A stretch of DNA of 5,993 nucleotides, from assembly GCA_003157595.1 (NCBI GenBank), contig PMKB01000265.1, positions 1 to 5,993 on the forward strand. Reading direction: 5' to 3'. Made by a program: the position numbers and the translations under genes. Of this stretch, positions 1-5,225 are shown piece after piece (position 1 is the first letter of the stretch; every line of letters starts with the position of its first letter). The stretch is from Solirubrobacterales bacterium (GTDB lineage: Bacteria; Actinomycetota; Thermoleophilia; Solirubrobacterales; Solirubrobacteraceae). Below the pieces are notes generated by a model that saw only the letters and a program-made list of their open reading frames with translations, made no database searches and had not been told where the DNA came from.

Positions 1-132
1 GAACATCACCGGGTTGCGGATCTGCACCCGGGGGTCGAGCTTGGCCAGGCTGTCGAGCAGCGCGCGCGTGACGATGTCACGCCGGAACAGCGAGATTGCG
101 CGCCGCTCGGAGGTTGCGGGTTGCGTCGACAT
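1..132 (-). CDS. kdpB: KdpB, ATPase subunit of K+-transporting P-type ATPase (N-terminal 44 codons, cut by window edge)
   Basis: KdpB is the P-type ATPase subunit that hydrolyses ATP and is phosphorylated during the cycle, driving K+ import through KdpA. Only the first 44 residues are present and the gene leaves the window at the left edge. The visible part is family-typical: a short polar leader (MSTQPATSERR), then SLFRRDIVTRAL, then the conserved KLDPRVQIRNPVMF block that precedes the first membrane segment. The catalytic DKTGT motif and the nucleotide-binding domain lie outside the window. The ATG at 130..132 begins 4 nt after the kdpC stop codon. An AGGGAG Shine-Dalgarno-like stretch (144..149) lies in the last codons of kdpC, about 11 nt upstream, so translation is probably coupled to kdpC. 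The odd point is position: kdpB normally sits between kdpA and kdpC, but here it follows kdpC. Identity is confident from the N-terminal motif; whether the gene is complete cannot be judged. Confidence 0.93.
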   Translation of the reverse strand, partial: MSTQPATSERRAISLFRRDIVTRALLDSLAKLDPRVQIRNPVMF

Positions 133-136
133 CTGT

Positions 137-805
137 TTACTTGCTCCCTGAGAGGCGGTCGAGGGCGAGGTTGAGCTCCAGCACGTTGACACCTGGCTCG
201 CCGAGGAAGCCGAGGCTGCGGGCGGTCGTGTACGTCGCGACCTGGGCATCGACGGTGGTCAGCGGCAGGCCGCGGACCGCGGCGACGCGGTAGGCCTGGA
301 TCTTGGCGTTGGCGACAGAGATGTTTGGGTCCACCGACGAGGCGGAGTCATCGACCGCGTCGACTGGGATCTGTGCGGCCGTCGTGACGGCCGGGTCATA
401 CATTTGGCCGTTGGGCGCCTTGTTGAGGGCGAGGTAGGTCTGGATGTAGCCCTGGAAGGCGACGAGCGTCGTCTTGTTGTTCGGCCCGAGGTTCGAGAAG
501 CCGCTGCCTGCGGCGTTGTCGCTCGTGGAGGACGGGCGCGTCTGGAAGTAGCGCGGGTCGGGCTGCGTCTGCGGCACGCCCTTGACTAGCAGCTGCTTGC
601 CGTTCTTGCCGATCACGGGCTCGTAGAACTGCTGGCCGATCAGCGCCGAGCCGACGACCACGCCGTCGCGCTTGATCAGCGACCCGTTCGCCTTGCCCGG
701 GAAGATGCCCTGGCTGACGCCGGTCACGAGCATCGGGTAGACGAACCCCAGGAGGATCGTGAAGACGATCATCGCGATGAAGGCTGTGACGAAGTCGCGT
801 CGCAT
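137..805 (-). CDS. kdpC: KdpC, K+-transporting ATPase subunit C
   Basis: KdpC is the single-span accessory subunit of the KdpFABC complex, thought to stabilise the complex and assist ATP use by KdpB. The product is 222 residues. Residues 7-29 form the membrane anchor (AFIAMIVFTILLGFVYPMLV). Family blocks follow: ANGSLI (39-44), VGSALIGQQF (51-60), PRYFQTRPS (84-92), SNLGPNN (104-110), DPNIS (159-163), AYRVAAVRGLPL (171-182) and the C-terminal GEPGVNVLELNLALD. It is about 30 residues longer than the roughly 190-residue E. coli protein. The extra length falls mainly at residues 61-83 and about 116-150, where loops are enlarged. The ATG at 803..805 overlaps the kdpA stop in a TGATG junction, which fixes the start and suggests translational coupling. 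A weak AGGA (817..820) lies upstream. The reading frame stays open far upstream through kdpA, but that part is only a shadow of kdpA. kdpC directly precedes kdpB here, an unusual order. Confidence 0.97.
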   Translation of the reverse strand: MRRDFVTAFIAMIVFTILLGFVYPMLVTGVSQGIFPGKANGSLIKRDGVVVGSALIGQQFYEPVIGKNGKQLLVKGVPQTQPDPRYFQTRPSSTSDNAAGSGFSNLGPNNKTTLVAFQGYIQTYLALNKAPNGQMYDPAVTTAAQIPVDAVDDSASSVDPNISVANAKIQAYRVAAVRGLPLTTVDAQVATYTTARSLGFLGEPGVNVLELNLALDRLSGSK

Positions 806-2568
806 CAGTAGAGGTGTCCTGTGAGTGCCTGGACGATCGGGCCCAGGAGGAGGGCGGGGAAGAAGGTAAGCGCTCCGACCAGGACGATCACGCCGATCAG
901 GAGGACGACGAAGGTCGGGTTGTCGGTGCGCATCGTGCCGAGCCCGACCGGGCTGACGCGCTTGCCGACCAGCGCGCCGGCCACGGCGAGCGCGAAGAGG
1001 ATCGGCGCATAGCGCGCGAACAGCATCGTGAAGCCGCCGAGCAGGTCGGCGAAGGTCACGCCGTGGGCGCCGGCGTTGCCTGCCGCGGGCTGAATCAAGC
1101 CGGTGTATCCGGCGAACGCCGAGCCGTTGTTGTTGGCCTGCGAGAGGTAGGCGTAGAAAGTCTCGGAGAAGCCCTGCGGGCCGCCGTTGAAGATCGAGGC
1201 GCGGCCGGCGGCGCTGGCGGTCGCCAGCGCGGTTGAGAACAGCGCCGTCAGCGGCGTGATCAGCAGGCCGAGCGCGACGAGCTTGATCTCCTTGGCCTCG
1301 ATCTTCTTGCCCAGGTACTCCGGCGTTCGCCCGACCATCAGGCCGCCGATGAAGACTGCGAGCAGTACGTAGAGCAGGATCGAGTACAGGCCGGTGCCGA
1401 CGCCGCCGAAGATCACCTCGCTGGCGGAGAGGTTCGCGAACGGGATCGCGCCGCCGAGCCCGGTGAACGATTCGAGTGAGCTGTTGACGGCACCGCACGA
1501 GGTCACGGTCGTGACGACATCGAAGATGGCGGAGCCCGCGACGCCGAAGCGCTGCTCCTTGCCCTCCAGGTTGCCGCCGGTCGAGTTCGCGATCACCTGG
1601 GTGTGCAGGCCGGCGGCGTGCTGCGCCGCTGAGCCGTGGGCCTCCGCGGCGTAGGCGACCGTCACGCCGCCGATGAACATCACGAACATCGCCGCGAAGA
1701 TCGCGAGCGCCTGACGCCGCGAGCCGACCATGCGGCCGTACATGAACACGAGCGACGCCGGGATGATCAGCACGATCAGCATCTCGTAGAAGTTCGTGAA
1801 GCCGTTGGGGTTCTCGAACGGGTGGGCGGAGTTGACGTTGAAGAAGCCGCCGCCGTTGGTTCCGAGCAGCTTGATCGCCTCCTGCGAGGCGACCGGCCCC
1901 ATCGCGATCGTCTGCGCGAGGCCGCTGATCCCGTGCGCCGAGACGTAATGGGAGAGGTTCTGAATCGACCCCTGTGAGACCAGCACCAGGGCGCTGACGA
2001 AGGCGATCGGCGCCAGCACGTAGAGGATCGTCTTGACGAAGTCCTCGTAGAAATTGCCGAGGCTCTTGCCGCTGCGGCTTGCGATCGCGCGCACCAGTGC
2101 GACGGCGGTGACGATGCCGACGGCCGCCGAGGCGAAGTTCTGCACCGTCAGGCCGACCATCTGGCTGAAGTAGGTCAGCGTCGTCTCGCCGCCGTAGTAC
2201 TGCCAGTTGGTGTTGGTCAGGAACGAGGAGACCGTGTTGAAGGTCACGTCCCACGGCGCCGCGTGGAACGTGACTCCGCCGTAGTCGTTCCACGGCTGAA
2301 TGCTCGCCGTGCGCAGGACCACATAGAGGATGATCCAGCCGGCGAGCGAGAAGATGATCAGGCTGCGCGCGTAGGATTTCCAATCCTGGCCGCGCTTGGG
2401 GTCGACGCGGAGGCAGCGGTAGAGCAGGCGCTCGAAGCCCCCGAAGACGGGCGTCAGGAAGACGCGCTCGCCGGTGTAGACCTTGGCCATGTAGCGGCCG
2501 AGGATCGGCGAGAGGATGATCAGAGCGGCGCAGAACGCGAGGATCTGCAGCCAGCCGTTAACGGTCAT
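805..2568 (-). CDS. kdpA: KdpA, K+-binding and translocating subunit
   Basis: KdpA is the channel-like membrane subunit that selects and conducts K+ in the KdpFABC pump and belongs to the superfamily of K+ transporters. The product is 587 residues, slightly longer than the 557-residue E. coli protein. All four selectivity-filter loops are recognisable: TNTNWQYYGGE (118-128), LGTNGGGFFNVNSAHPFENP (235-254), TSCGAVNSSLESFTGLGG (356-373) and NNNGSAFAGYTG (479-490). The N-terminus begins with a hydrophobic helix (WLQILAFCAALIIL) followed by the conserved LGRYMAKVYTGE block. About ten hydrophobic segments are spread along the sequence, ending with PTFVVLLIGVIVLVGALTFF. The ATG at 2566..2568 lies 3 nt after the kdpF stop. 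A GGGGAG ribosome-binding sequence (2581..2586) sits inside the last kdpF codons, about 12 nt upstream. The 3' end overlaps kdpC in TGATG. Nothing suggests loss of function; the filter motifs are intact. Confidence 0.98.
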   Translation of the reverse strand: MTVNGWLQILAFCAALIILSPILGRYMAKVYTGERVFLTPVFGGFERLLYRCLRVDPKRGQDWKSYARSLIIFSLAGWIILYVVLRTASIQPWNDYGGVTFHAAPWDVTFNTVSSFLTNTNWQYYGGETTLTYFSQMVGLTVQNFASAAVGIVTAVALVRAIASRSGKSLGNFYEDFVKTILYVLAPIAFVSALVLVSQGSIQNLSHYVSAHGISGLAQTIAMGPVASQEAIKLLGTNGGGFFNVNSAHPFENPNGFTNFYEMLIVLIIPASLVFMYGRMVGSRRQALAIFAAMFVMFIGGVTVAYAAEAHGSAAQHAAGLHTQVIANSTGGNLEGKEQRFGVAGSAIFDVVTTVTSCGAVNSSLESFTGLGGAIPFANLSASEVIFGGVGTGLYSILLYVLLAVFIGGLMVGRTPEYLGKKIEAKEIKLVALGLLITPLTALFSTALATASAAGRASIFNGGPQGFSETFYAYLSQANNNGSAFAGYTGLIQPAAGNAGAHGVTFADLLGGFTMLFARYAPILFALAVAGALVGKRVSPVGLGTMRTDNPTFVVLLIGVIVLVGALTFFPALLLGPIVQALTGHLY

Positions 2569-2571
2569 CGG

Positions 2572-2661
2572 CTAGAACTTCTCCCCACGAACCAGCGCGT
2601 AGCCGAGGTAGATGCAGATCAGCACCGAGACGACCAGGCCGAAGAAGTCGGCGGCGCTCAT
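2572..2661 (-). CDS. kdpF: KdpF, small stabilising subunit of K+-transporting ATPase
   Basis: KdpF is a single-helix membrane peptide that binds at the interface of the Kdp complex and stabilises it. From the ATG at 2659..2661 the product is 29 residues, the same length as E. coli KdpF, and aligns with it without gaps: both start MSA, have a central hydrophobic helix (here FFGLVVSVLICIYLGYAL) and end in a short polar tail (VRGEKF). This is why I prefer this start. An in-frame ATG at 2689..2691 would add ten residues (MTTLGYFVAH). That start overlaps the stop of the upstream small ORF in ATGA, so the longer 39-residue form is a real alternative. No clear Shine-Dalgarno precedes either start. 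The stop TAG (2572..2574) lies 3 nt before kdpA, and the final codons contain the kdpA ribosome-binding site. Confidence 0.88.
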   Translation of the reverse strand: MSAADFFGLVVSVLICIYLGYALVRGEKF

Positions 2662-2687
2662 GTGCGCAACGAAGTAGCCGAGCGTCG

Positions 2688-2774
2688 TCATACCCGGTCG
2701 ATCGCTTCGATCATCAGGTACAACACCGCGAACGCGACGATTCCGAGGACGATTGCGATGATGTCGCCAGGCAT
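2688..2774 (-). CDS. Small single-pass membrane protein upstream of kdpF (28 residues)
   Basis: This short ORF starts with ATG at 2772..2774 and ends with TGA at 2688..2690. The product begins MPGDIIAIVLGIVAFAVLYL and continues MIEAIDRV. It is one hydrophobic helix with an acidic residue at each end and a charged tail, which fits a small inner-membrane peptide. Its stop overlaps an ATG in the kdpF frame (ATGA, 2688..2691), and it is the first frame in the kdp operon. From memory, some kdp operons have a comparable unnamed peptide before kdpF, with a hydrophobic core containing FA(L/V) and ending in (D/E)R(L/V); I could not verify this by search. It may be a Kdp-associated accessory peptide or a leader ORF that couples translation to kdpF. 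No good Shine-Dalgarno precedes it. A TACGCT element 7 nt upstream would allow leaderless expression. Confidence 0.6.
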   Translation of the reverse strand: MPGDIIAIVLGIVAFAVLYLMIEAIDRV

Positions 2775-2781
2775 TGGAACG

Positions 2782-2787
2782 AGCGTA
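2782..2787 (-). promoter_or_regulatory. Possible -10 element for a leaderless kdp transcript
   Basis: On the minus strand the hexamer TACGCT ends 7 nt before the ATG of the small ORF that opens the kdp operon. Transcription would then start at or next to the start codon, giving a leaderless mRNA, consistent with the absence of a Shine-Dalgarno. It matches TATAAT at the key first, second and last positions only. No well-spaced -35 hexamer is present; TTGATG lies 21 nt upstream, which is too far for a standard sigma factor. This is a weak call. Confidence 0.22.
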
Positions 2788-2855
2788 GGTCCGACTCCAT
2801 GTAGGCCGCATCAAGATGTGCGGTGGCGCCGTGGAGATTTCGTCAAGATCCTTCC

Positions 2856-3077
2856 GTGGCTCCGATTCAGGAAATTCAGATCACCGGCGAGACGATCCGT
2901 CTCGGCCAGCTGCTCAAGCTCAGCGGCATCGCCGAGTCCGGCGGCGACAGCAAAGCGCTGCTGCTCGCCGAGGTTGTCCACGTCAACGGGGTCCCCGAGA
3001 CTCGGCGCGGCCGCCAGTTGCACGACGGTGACCTGGTTGAGGCGCGCGGCGAAGCCGCGCAGGTGACGGCCCGATGA
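2856..3077 (+). CDS. Small S4-domain RNA-binding protein (YbcJ-like)
   Basis: From the GTG at 2856..2858 the product is 73 residues and is almost entirely one S4 fold, a compact RNA-binding module also found in ribosomal protein S4 and pseudouridine synthases. The typical single-domain pattern is present: IRLGQLLKLSGI (14-25), ESGGDSKALL (27-36), VHVNGVPETRRGRQL (41-55) and DGDLVEARG (57-65). Free-standing S4 proteins of this kind are cytoplasmic and bind structured RNA or ribosomal material, but their exact targets are usually unknown. An in-frame GTG at 2823 would add 11 residues (MAPWRFRQDPS). I prefer 2856 because the short form matches the normal family length and the extra residues are unlike the family. 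Neither start has a strong Shine-Dalgarno. The stop overlaps the start of the next gene in ATGA (3074..3077), so the two are probably co-translated. The kdp operon is divergent about 80 bp upstream. Confidence 0.85.
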   Translation: MAPIQEIQITGETIRLGQLLKLSGIAESGGDSKALLLAEVVHVNGVPETRRGRQLHDGDLVEARGEAAQVTAR

Positions 3078-5182
3078 GGCGCAGCTCGGCGATCGCCCTC
3101 GCGGTCGCCTGCACGGCGATCCTCGGCTGGGTCGCGCTCGCCCTGGCGGACCCGCCGACCGGGGCGGGGACGGTGACGATTTATTCGATCCCGACCGGCG
3201 CAACGGGCGTGACCGGACCGACCGGCGCGGCGGGGGCGACGGCCCTGACCGCCGGACCGGACGGGCACCCGTGGTTCATTGAGACGCGCGACTCCAATGG
3301 CGGCTACCGCGTCGGCACCGTCGCATCCGGCAAGGTGGTCGAGTATCCGTCGCCACCGCTCACGTATCGGCCGGTCGCGATGACGGAGGCCGGGGGGGAC
3401 CTCTGGTTCACCGACACCGACGTCGACCTCTCGGCCCTGTATTCGATGACCACGGCTGGGGTCGTCACCTTCGAGGCCAGACTTGTTCCTCCGGCGATCG
3501 CCGGGCTGGCCGCGGACTCAACTGGCGATCTGTGGATCACGCACCCGCAGGACGACGAGATCGGCGAGGTCGTCCCGGCAGCGACGCCGCCCGCAACCGA
3601 AATCTTCCCGGGCGACCAGCAGCCGCTTCCGACCGCTCCCGAGTCGATCACGCGCGGCCCCGACGGAACGACGATGTGGTTCACCGAGCCCGGGCTCGAG
3701 GAGGTCGGCTCGATCACAGCATCCGGCGAGGTCACCCAGCACCAGCTGCCGAGCACCGTCAACGGCACACTGGGCAACATCGTGCTCGGTCCCGACAACA
3801 ATCTCTGGGTCGGCGTCAGCCAGCCCAACTACAACTCCGTCCCCGGCCTGAGCGGGAGCCTTCGTCTCGGTCTGGCCGCGGTCGCGCTCAGCCCGTCCGG
3901 TCTGTTGCAGATCACACCGACCGGCACCGTCACCGAATTCAAACTGCCGCTCAAGTCGAGCGTGAACCCCGACGTCCTCGCCGTCGGCCGCGACAGCCAG
4001 CTTTGGATGCCCGATTTGCCCGGCACCGACGGCGGTCTGACCGCGTTTGCGCCGGCCACCGCTTCCACGCCGGCCACCGGGTTCATCACATACCCGGGGA
4101 TCGTGCCGACAGCCGACACGATCAGCTCGATCATCAAGGACCCCGGCGGCGCCGACTCGCTGTGGCTGACCGACCAGACCGCCAACACGATCGACAACGT
4201 GCCGCTGACGCCGCCGGTCACCACCACGCCGCCGACGAGCACAACGAGCACGACGACCACGTCGACATCGACTTCAACGGCTGCACCTCCGGCACTGACT
4301 CCGGAGCTGCTCGCCGTCTCGGGCATCAGCACGTCCGGCGCGACGCTCACGGGCACGATCTCCGAACCGGCCGGCAGCCCGTCAACGCCGGTCAGCTACA
4401 GCTTCCAGTACGGCACGACCACCGCCTACGGCTCCTCGACGCCGTCCGCGACGGCCACCGTCACGCCCGCCGGTGTCAGCGTCAGCGCGACGCTGAGCGG
4501 CCTTGTGCCCTACACCACCTACCACTACCGCCTCTCCTCGGGCGATTGCGCGGCGTCGAGCTGCGTTGCCGTCACGCCTGATCAGACGTTCACGACCGGT
4601 TCGACGCTGCAACCGGCGCTCAACACCGACGTCGGTCTGACCACGACCTCAGGTCACGTGCTGGTCGAGCTGCACGGCAAGCACCATTTCGTCAGCCTCA
4701 CCACCGGCGAGCTGATCCCGCTCGGTGCGACGGTCGACGCGCTCCACGGCACGGTGCTGATCCAGAGCGCGACCGCGAGCACCCCCGGTCAGCTGGCGAG
4801 TGGCCTGTTCTCCGGCGGCGATTTCACGGTGACCCAGCCGCGTGGGGGGAAAGTCACAGTCCTTGTGCTCGCGAGCAGCTTCAAGGCCTGCGTCGCCACG
4901 CCGGTCGCCCAGGCCGCAACCGCTGCGGCGAAGAGGAAAAAGAAGAAGTCCGCGAAGTCCAAGAAGGTCGTCAACCAGGTGTTCGGCAACGCCCACGGCC
5001 AGTTCTCGACGCGCGGGCACTACGCCACGGCGGCCGACCAGGGAACGAGGTGGCGAACCGCGGATCGCTGCGACGGCACTCTGATCGCCGTCACCGTGGG
5101 GCGGGTCACCGTGACCGATCGGGTGCGCCACCGCACTTTCGTCCTGACCGCCGGCCACCATTACCTCACCGCTGCGCGCTGA
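3074..5182 (+). CDS. Exported multidomain protein: Vgb-like beta-propeller, FN3-like and FecR-like domains
   Basis: The product is 702 residues and probably secreted or exposed on the cell surface. Residues 1-25 are a signal peptide (MRRSS, hydrophobic core, ALALA before D26). Residues 42-56 are five collagen-like G-x-y triplets. Residues about 57-378 hold seven repeats centred on W67, W111, W154, W202, W245, W311 and W364, several with the GPDG..WFTE signature of virginiamycin B lyase-like (streptogramin lyase, COG4257-type) propellers; seven fits the blade number of that family. Lyase activity is not implied, as most relatives are not antibiotic enzymes and I could not place the catalytic histidines. 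A Thr/Ser/Pro linker (381-406) leads to a fibronectin-III-like domain (about 408-509, with SFQYGTTTAYG and YTTYHYRL) with a possible C492-C497 disulfide. Residues 513-702 resemble a FecR-like beta domain, interrupted by KRKKKKSAKSKK (620-631). The ATG overlaps the S4 gene stop (ATGA). Function is unknown; an extracellular binding or envelope role is an inference. Confidence 0.85.
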   Translation: MRRSSAIALAVACTAILGWVALALADPPTGAGTVTIYSIPTGATGVTGPTGAAGATALTAGPDGHPWFIETRDSNGGYRVGTVASGKVVEYPSPPLTYRPVAMTEAGGDLWFTDTDVDLSALYSMTTAGVVTFEARLVPPAIAGLAADSTGDLWITHPQDDEIGEVVPAATPPATEIFPGDQQPLPTAPESITRGPDGTTMWFTEPGLEEVGSITASGEVTQHQLPSTVNGTLGNIVLGPDNNLWVGVSQPNYNSVPGLSGSLRLGLAAVALSPSGLLQITPTGTVTEFKLPLKSSVNPDVLAVGRDSQLWMPDLPGTDGGLTAFAPATASTPATGFITYPGIVPTADTISSIIKDPGGADSLWLTDQTANTIDNVPLTPPVTTTPPTSTTSTTTTSTSTSTAAPPALTPELLAVSGISTSGATLTGTISEPAGSPSTPVSYSFQYGTTTAYGSSTPSATATVTPAGVSVSATLSGLVPYTTYHYRLSSGDCAASSCVAVTPDQTFTTGSTLQPALNTDVGLTTTSGHVLVELHGKHHFVSLTTGELIPLGATVDALHGTVLIQSATASTPGQLASGLFSGGDFTVTQPRGGKVTVLVLASSFKACVATPVAQAATAAAKRKKKKSAKSKKVVNQVFGNAHGQFSTRGHYATAADQGTRWRTADRCDGTLIAVTVGRVTVTDRVRHRTFVLTAGHHYLTAAR
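3197..3241 (+). repeat. Short collagen-like Gly-x-Thr repeat inside the exported protein
   Basis: This stretch encodes residues 42-56, read as GAT-GVT-GPT-GAA-GAT: five consecutive Gly-x-y triplets, four with Thr in the third place. It lies just after the signal peptide and before the first propeller blade. Similar Gly-x-Thr triplets occur in longer bacterial collagen-like proteins. Five triplets are too few to form a stable triple helix alone, so it may be only a flexible linker. Confidence 0.5.
4214..4291 (+). repeat. Low-complexity Thr/Ser/Pro linker coding repeat
   Basis: This run of ACN, TCN and CCN codons encodes residues 381-406 (PVTTTPPTSTTSTTTTSTST and following). It joins the propeller to the fibronectin-III-like domain. 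Such linkers in exported actinobacterial proteins are extended, flexible and often O-glycosylated; glycosylation here is an inference. The near-repetitive DNA (acgacnacg units) could vary in length by slippage. Confidence 0.75.
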
Positions 5183-5186
5183 GCCA

Positions 5187-5215
5187 CTGGACGACACGGG
5201 CGCAGCCACTACACT
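5187..5215 (+). promoter_or_regulatory. Possible promoter for the FHA-domain gene
   Basis: TGGACG (5188..5193, four of six matches to TTGACA) and TACACT (5210..5215, four of six to TATAAT, including the key second and last positions) are separated by 16 nt. Transcription would begin near 5222, only a few bases before the GTG start at 5226, giving a nearly leaderless mRNA. This agrees with the lack of a Shine-Dalgarno before that start. The elements lie in the 43-bp gap after the preceding gene's stop. It is based on consensus matching only. Confidence 0.35.
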
Positions 5216-5225
5216 CGCTCACGTC

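Noticed and set aside
808..2383. Long minus-strand open frame continuing upstream of kdpC through kdpA
   Set aside because: It is in another frame of kdpA, has an Arg-rich shadow composition, and no kdpC needs such an extension. The true kdpC start is the TGATG junction at 805.
2814..2846. Minus-strand TTGACG (2841..2846) with ACATCT (2814..2819) as a kdp promoter
   Set aside because: The spacer is 21 nt, too long for a standard housekeeping sigma factor, and the -10 match is poor.
2775..2855. Possible riboswitch, such as a c-di-AMP-responsive element, ahead of the kdp operon
   Set aside because: The divergent gap is only about 80 bp and shows no convincing extended stem structure. Known ydaO-type elements are considerably longer.
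2263..3066. Plus-strand frame of 267 codons antisense to kdpA and kdpF
   Set aside because: Composition is a typical high-GC shadow, rich in Asp/Glu/Arg, without any domain, and the opposite strand encodes well-conserved kdp proteins.
3251..4207. Antibiotic-inactivating streptogramin lyase
   Set aside because: The propeller repeats resemble virginiamycin B lyase, but the protein is exported and multidomain, and I could not identify the catalytic residues. Propeller similarity alone does not indicate resistance.
3532..4581. Plus-strand frame of 349 codons inside the exported protein gene
   Set aside because: It is His/Arg/Asp-rich with no recognisable domain and overlaps the clear propeller coding frame.
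5171..5206. Inverted repeat GCTGCGC...GCGCAGC as a terminator after the exported protein gene
   Set aside because: The loop would be 22 nt, there is no T-run, and the repeat spans the stop codon and the candidate -35 element. This is likely chance at this GC content.
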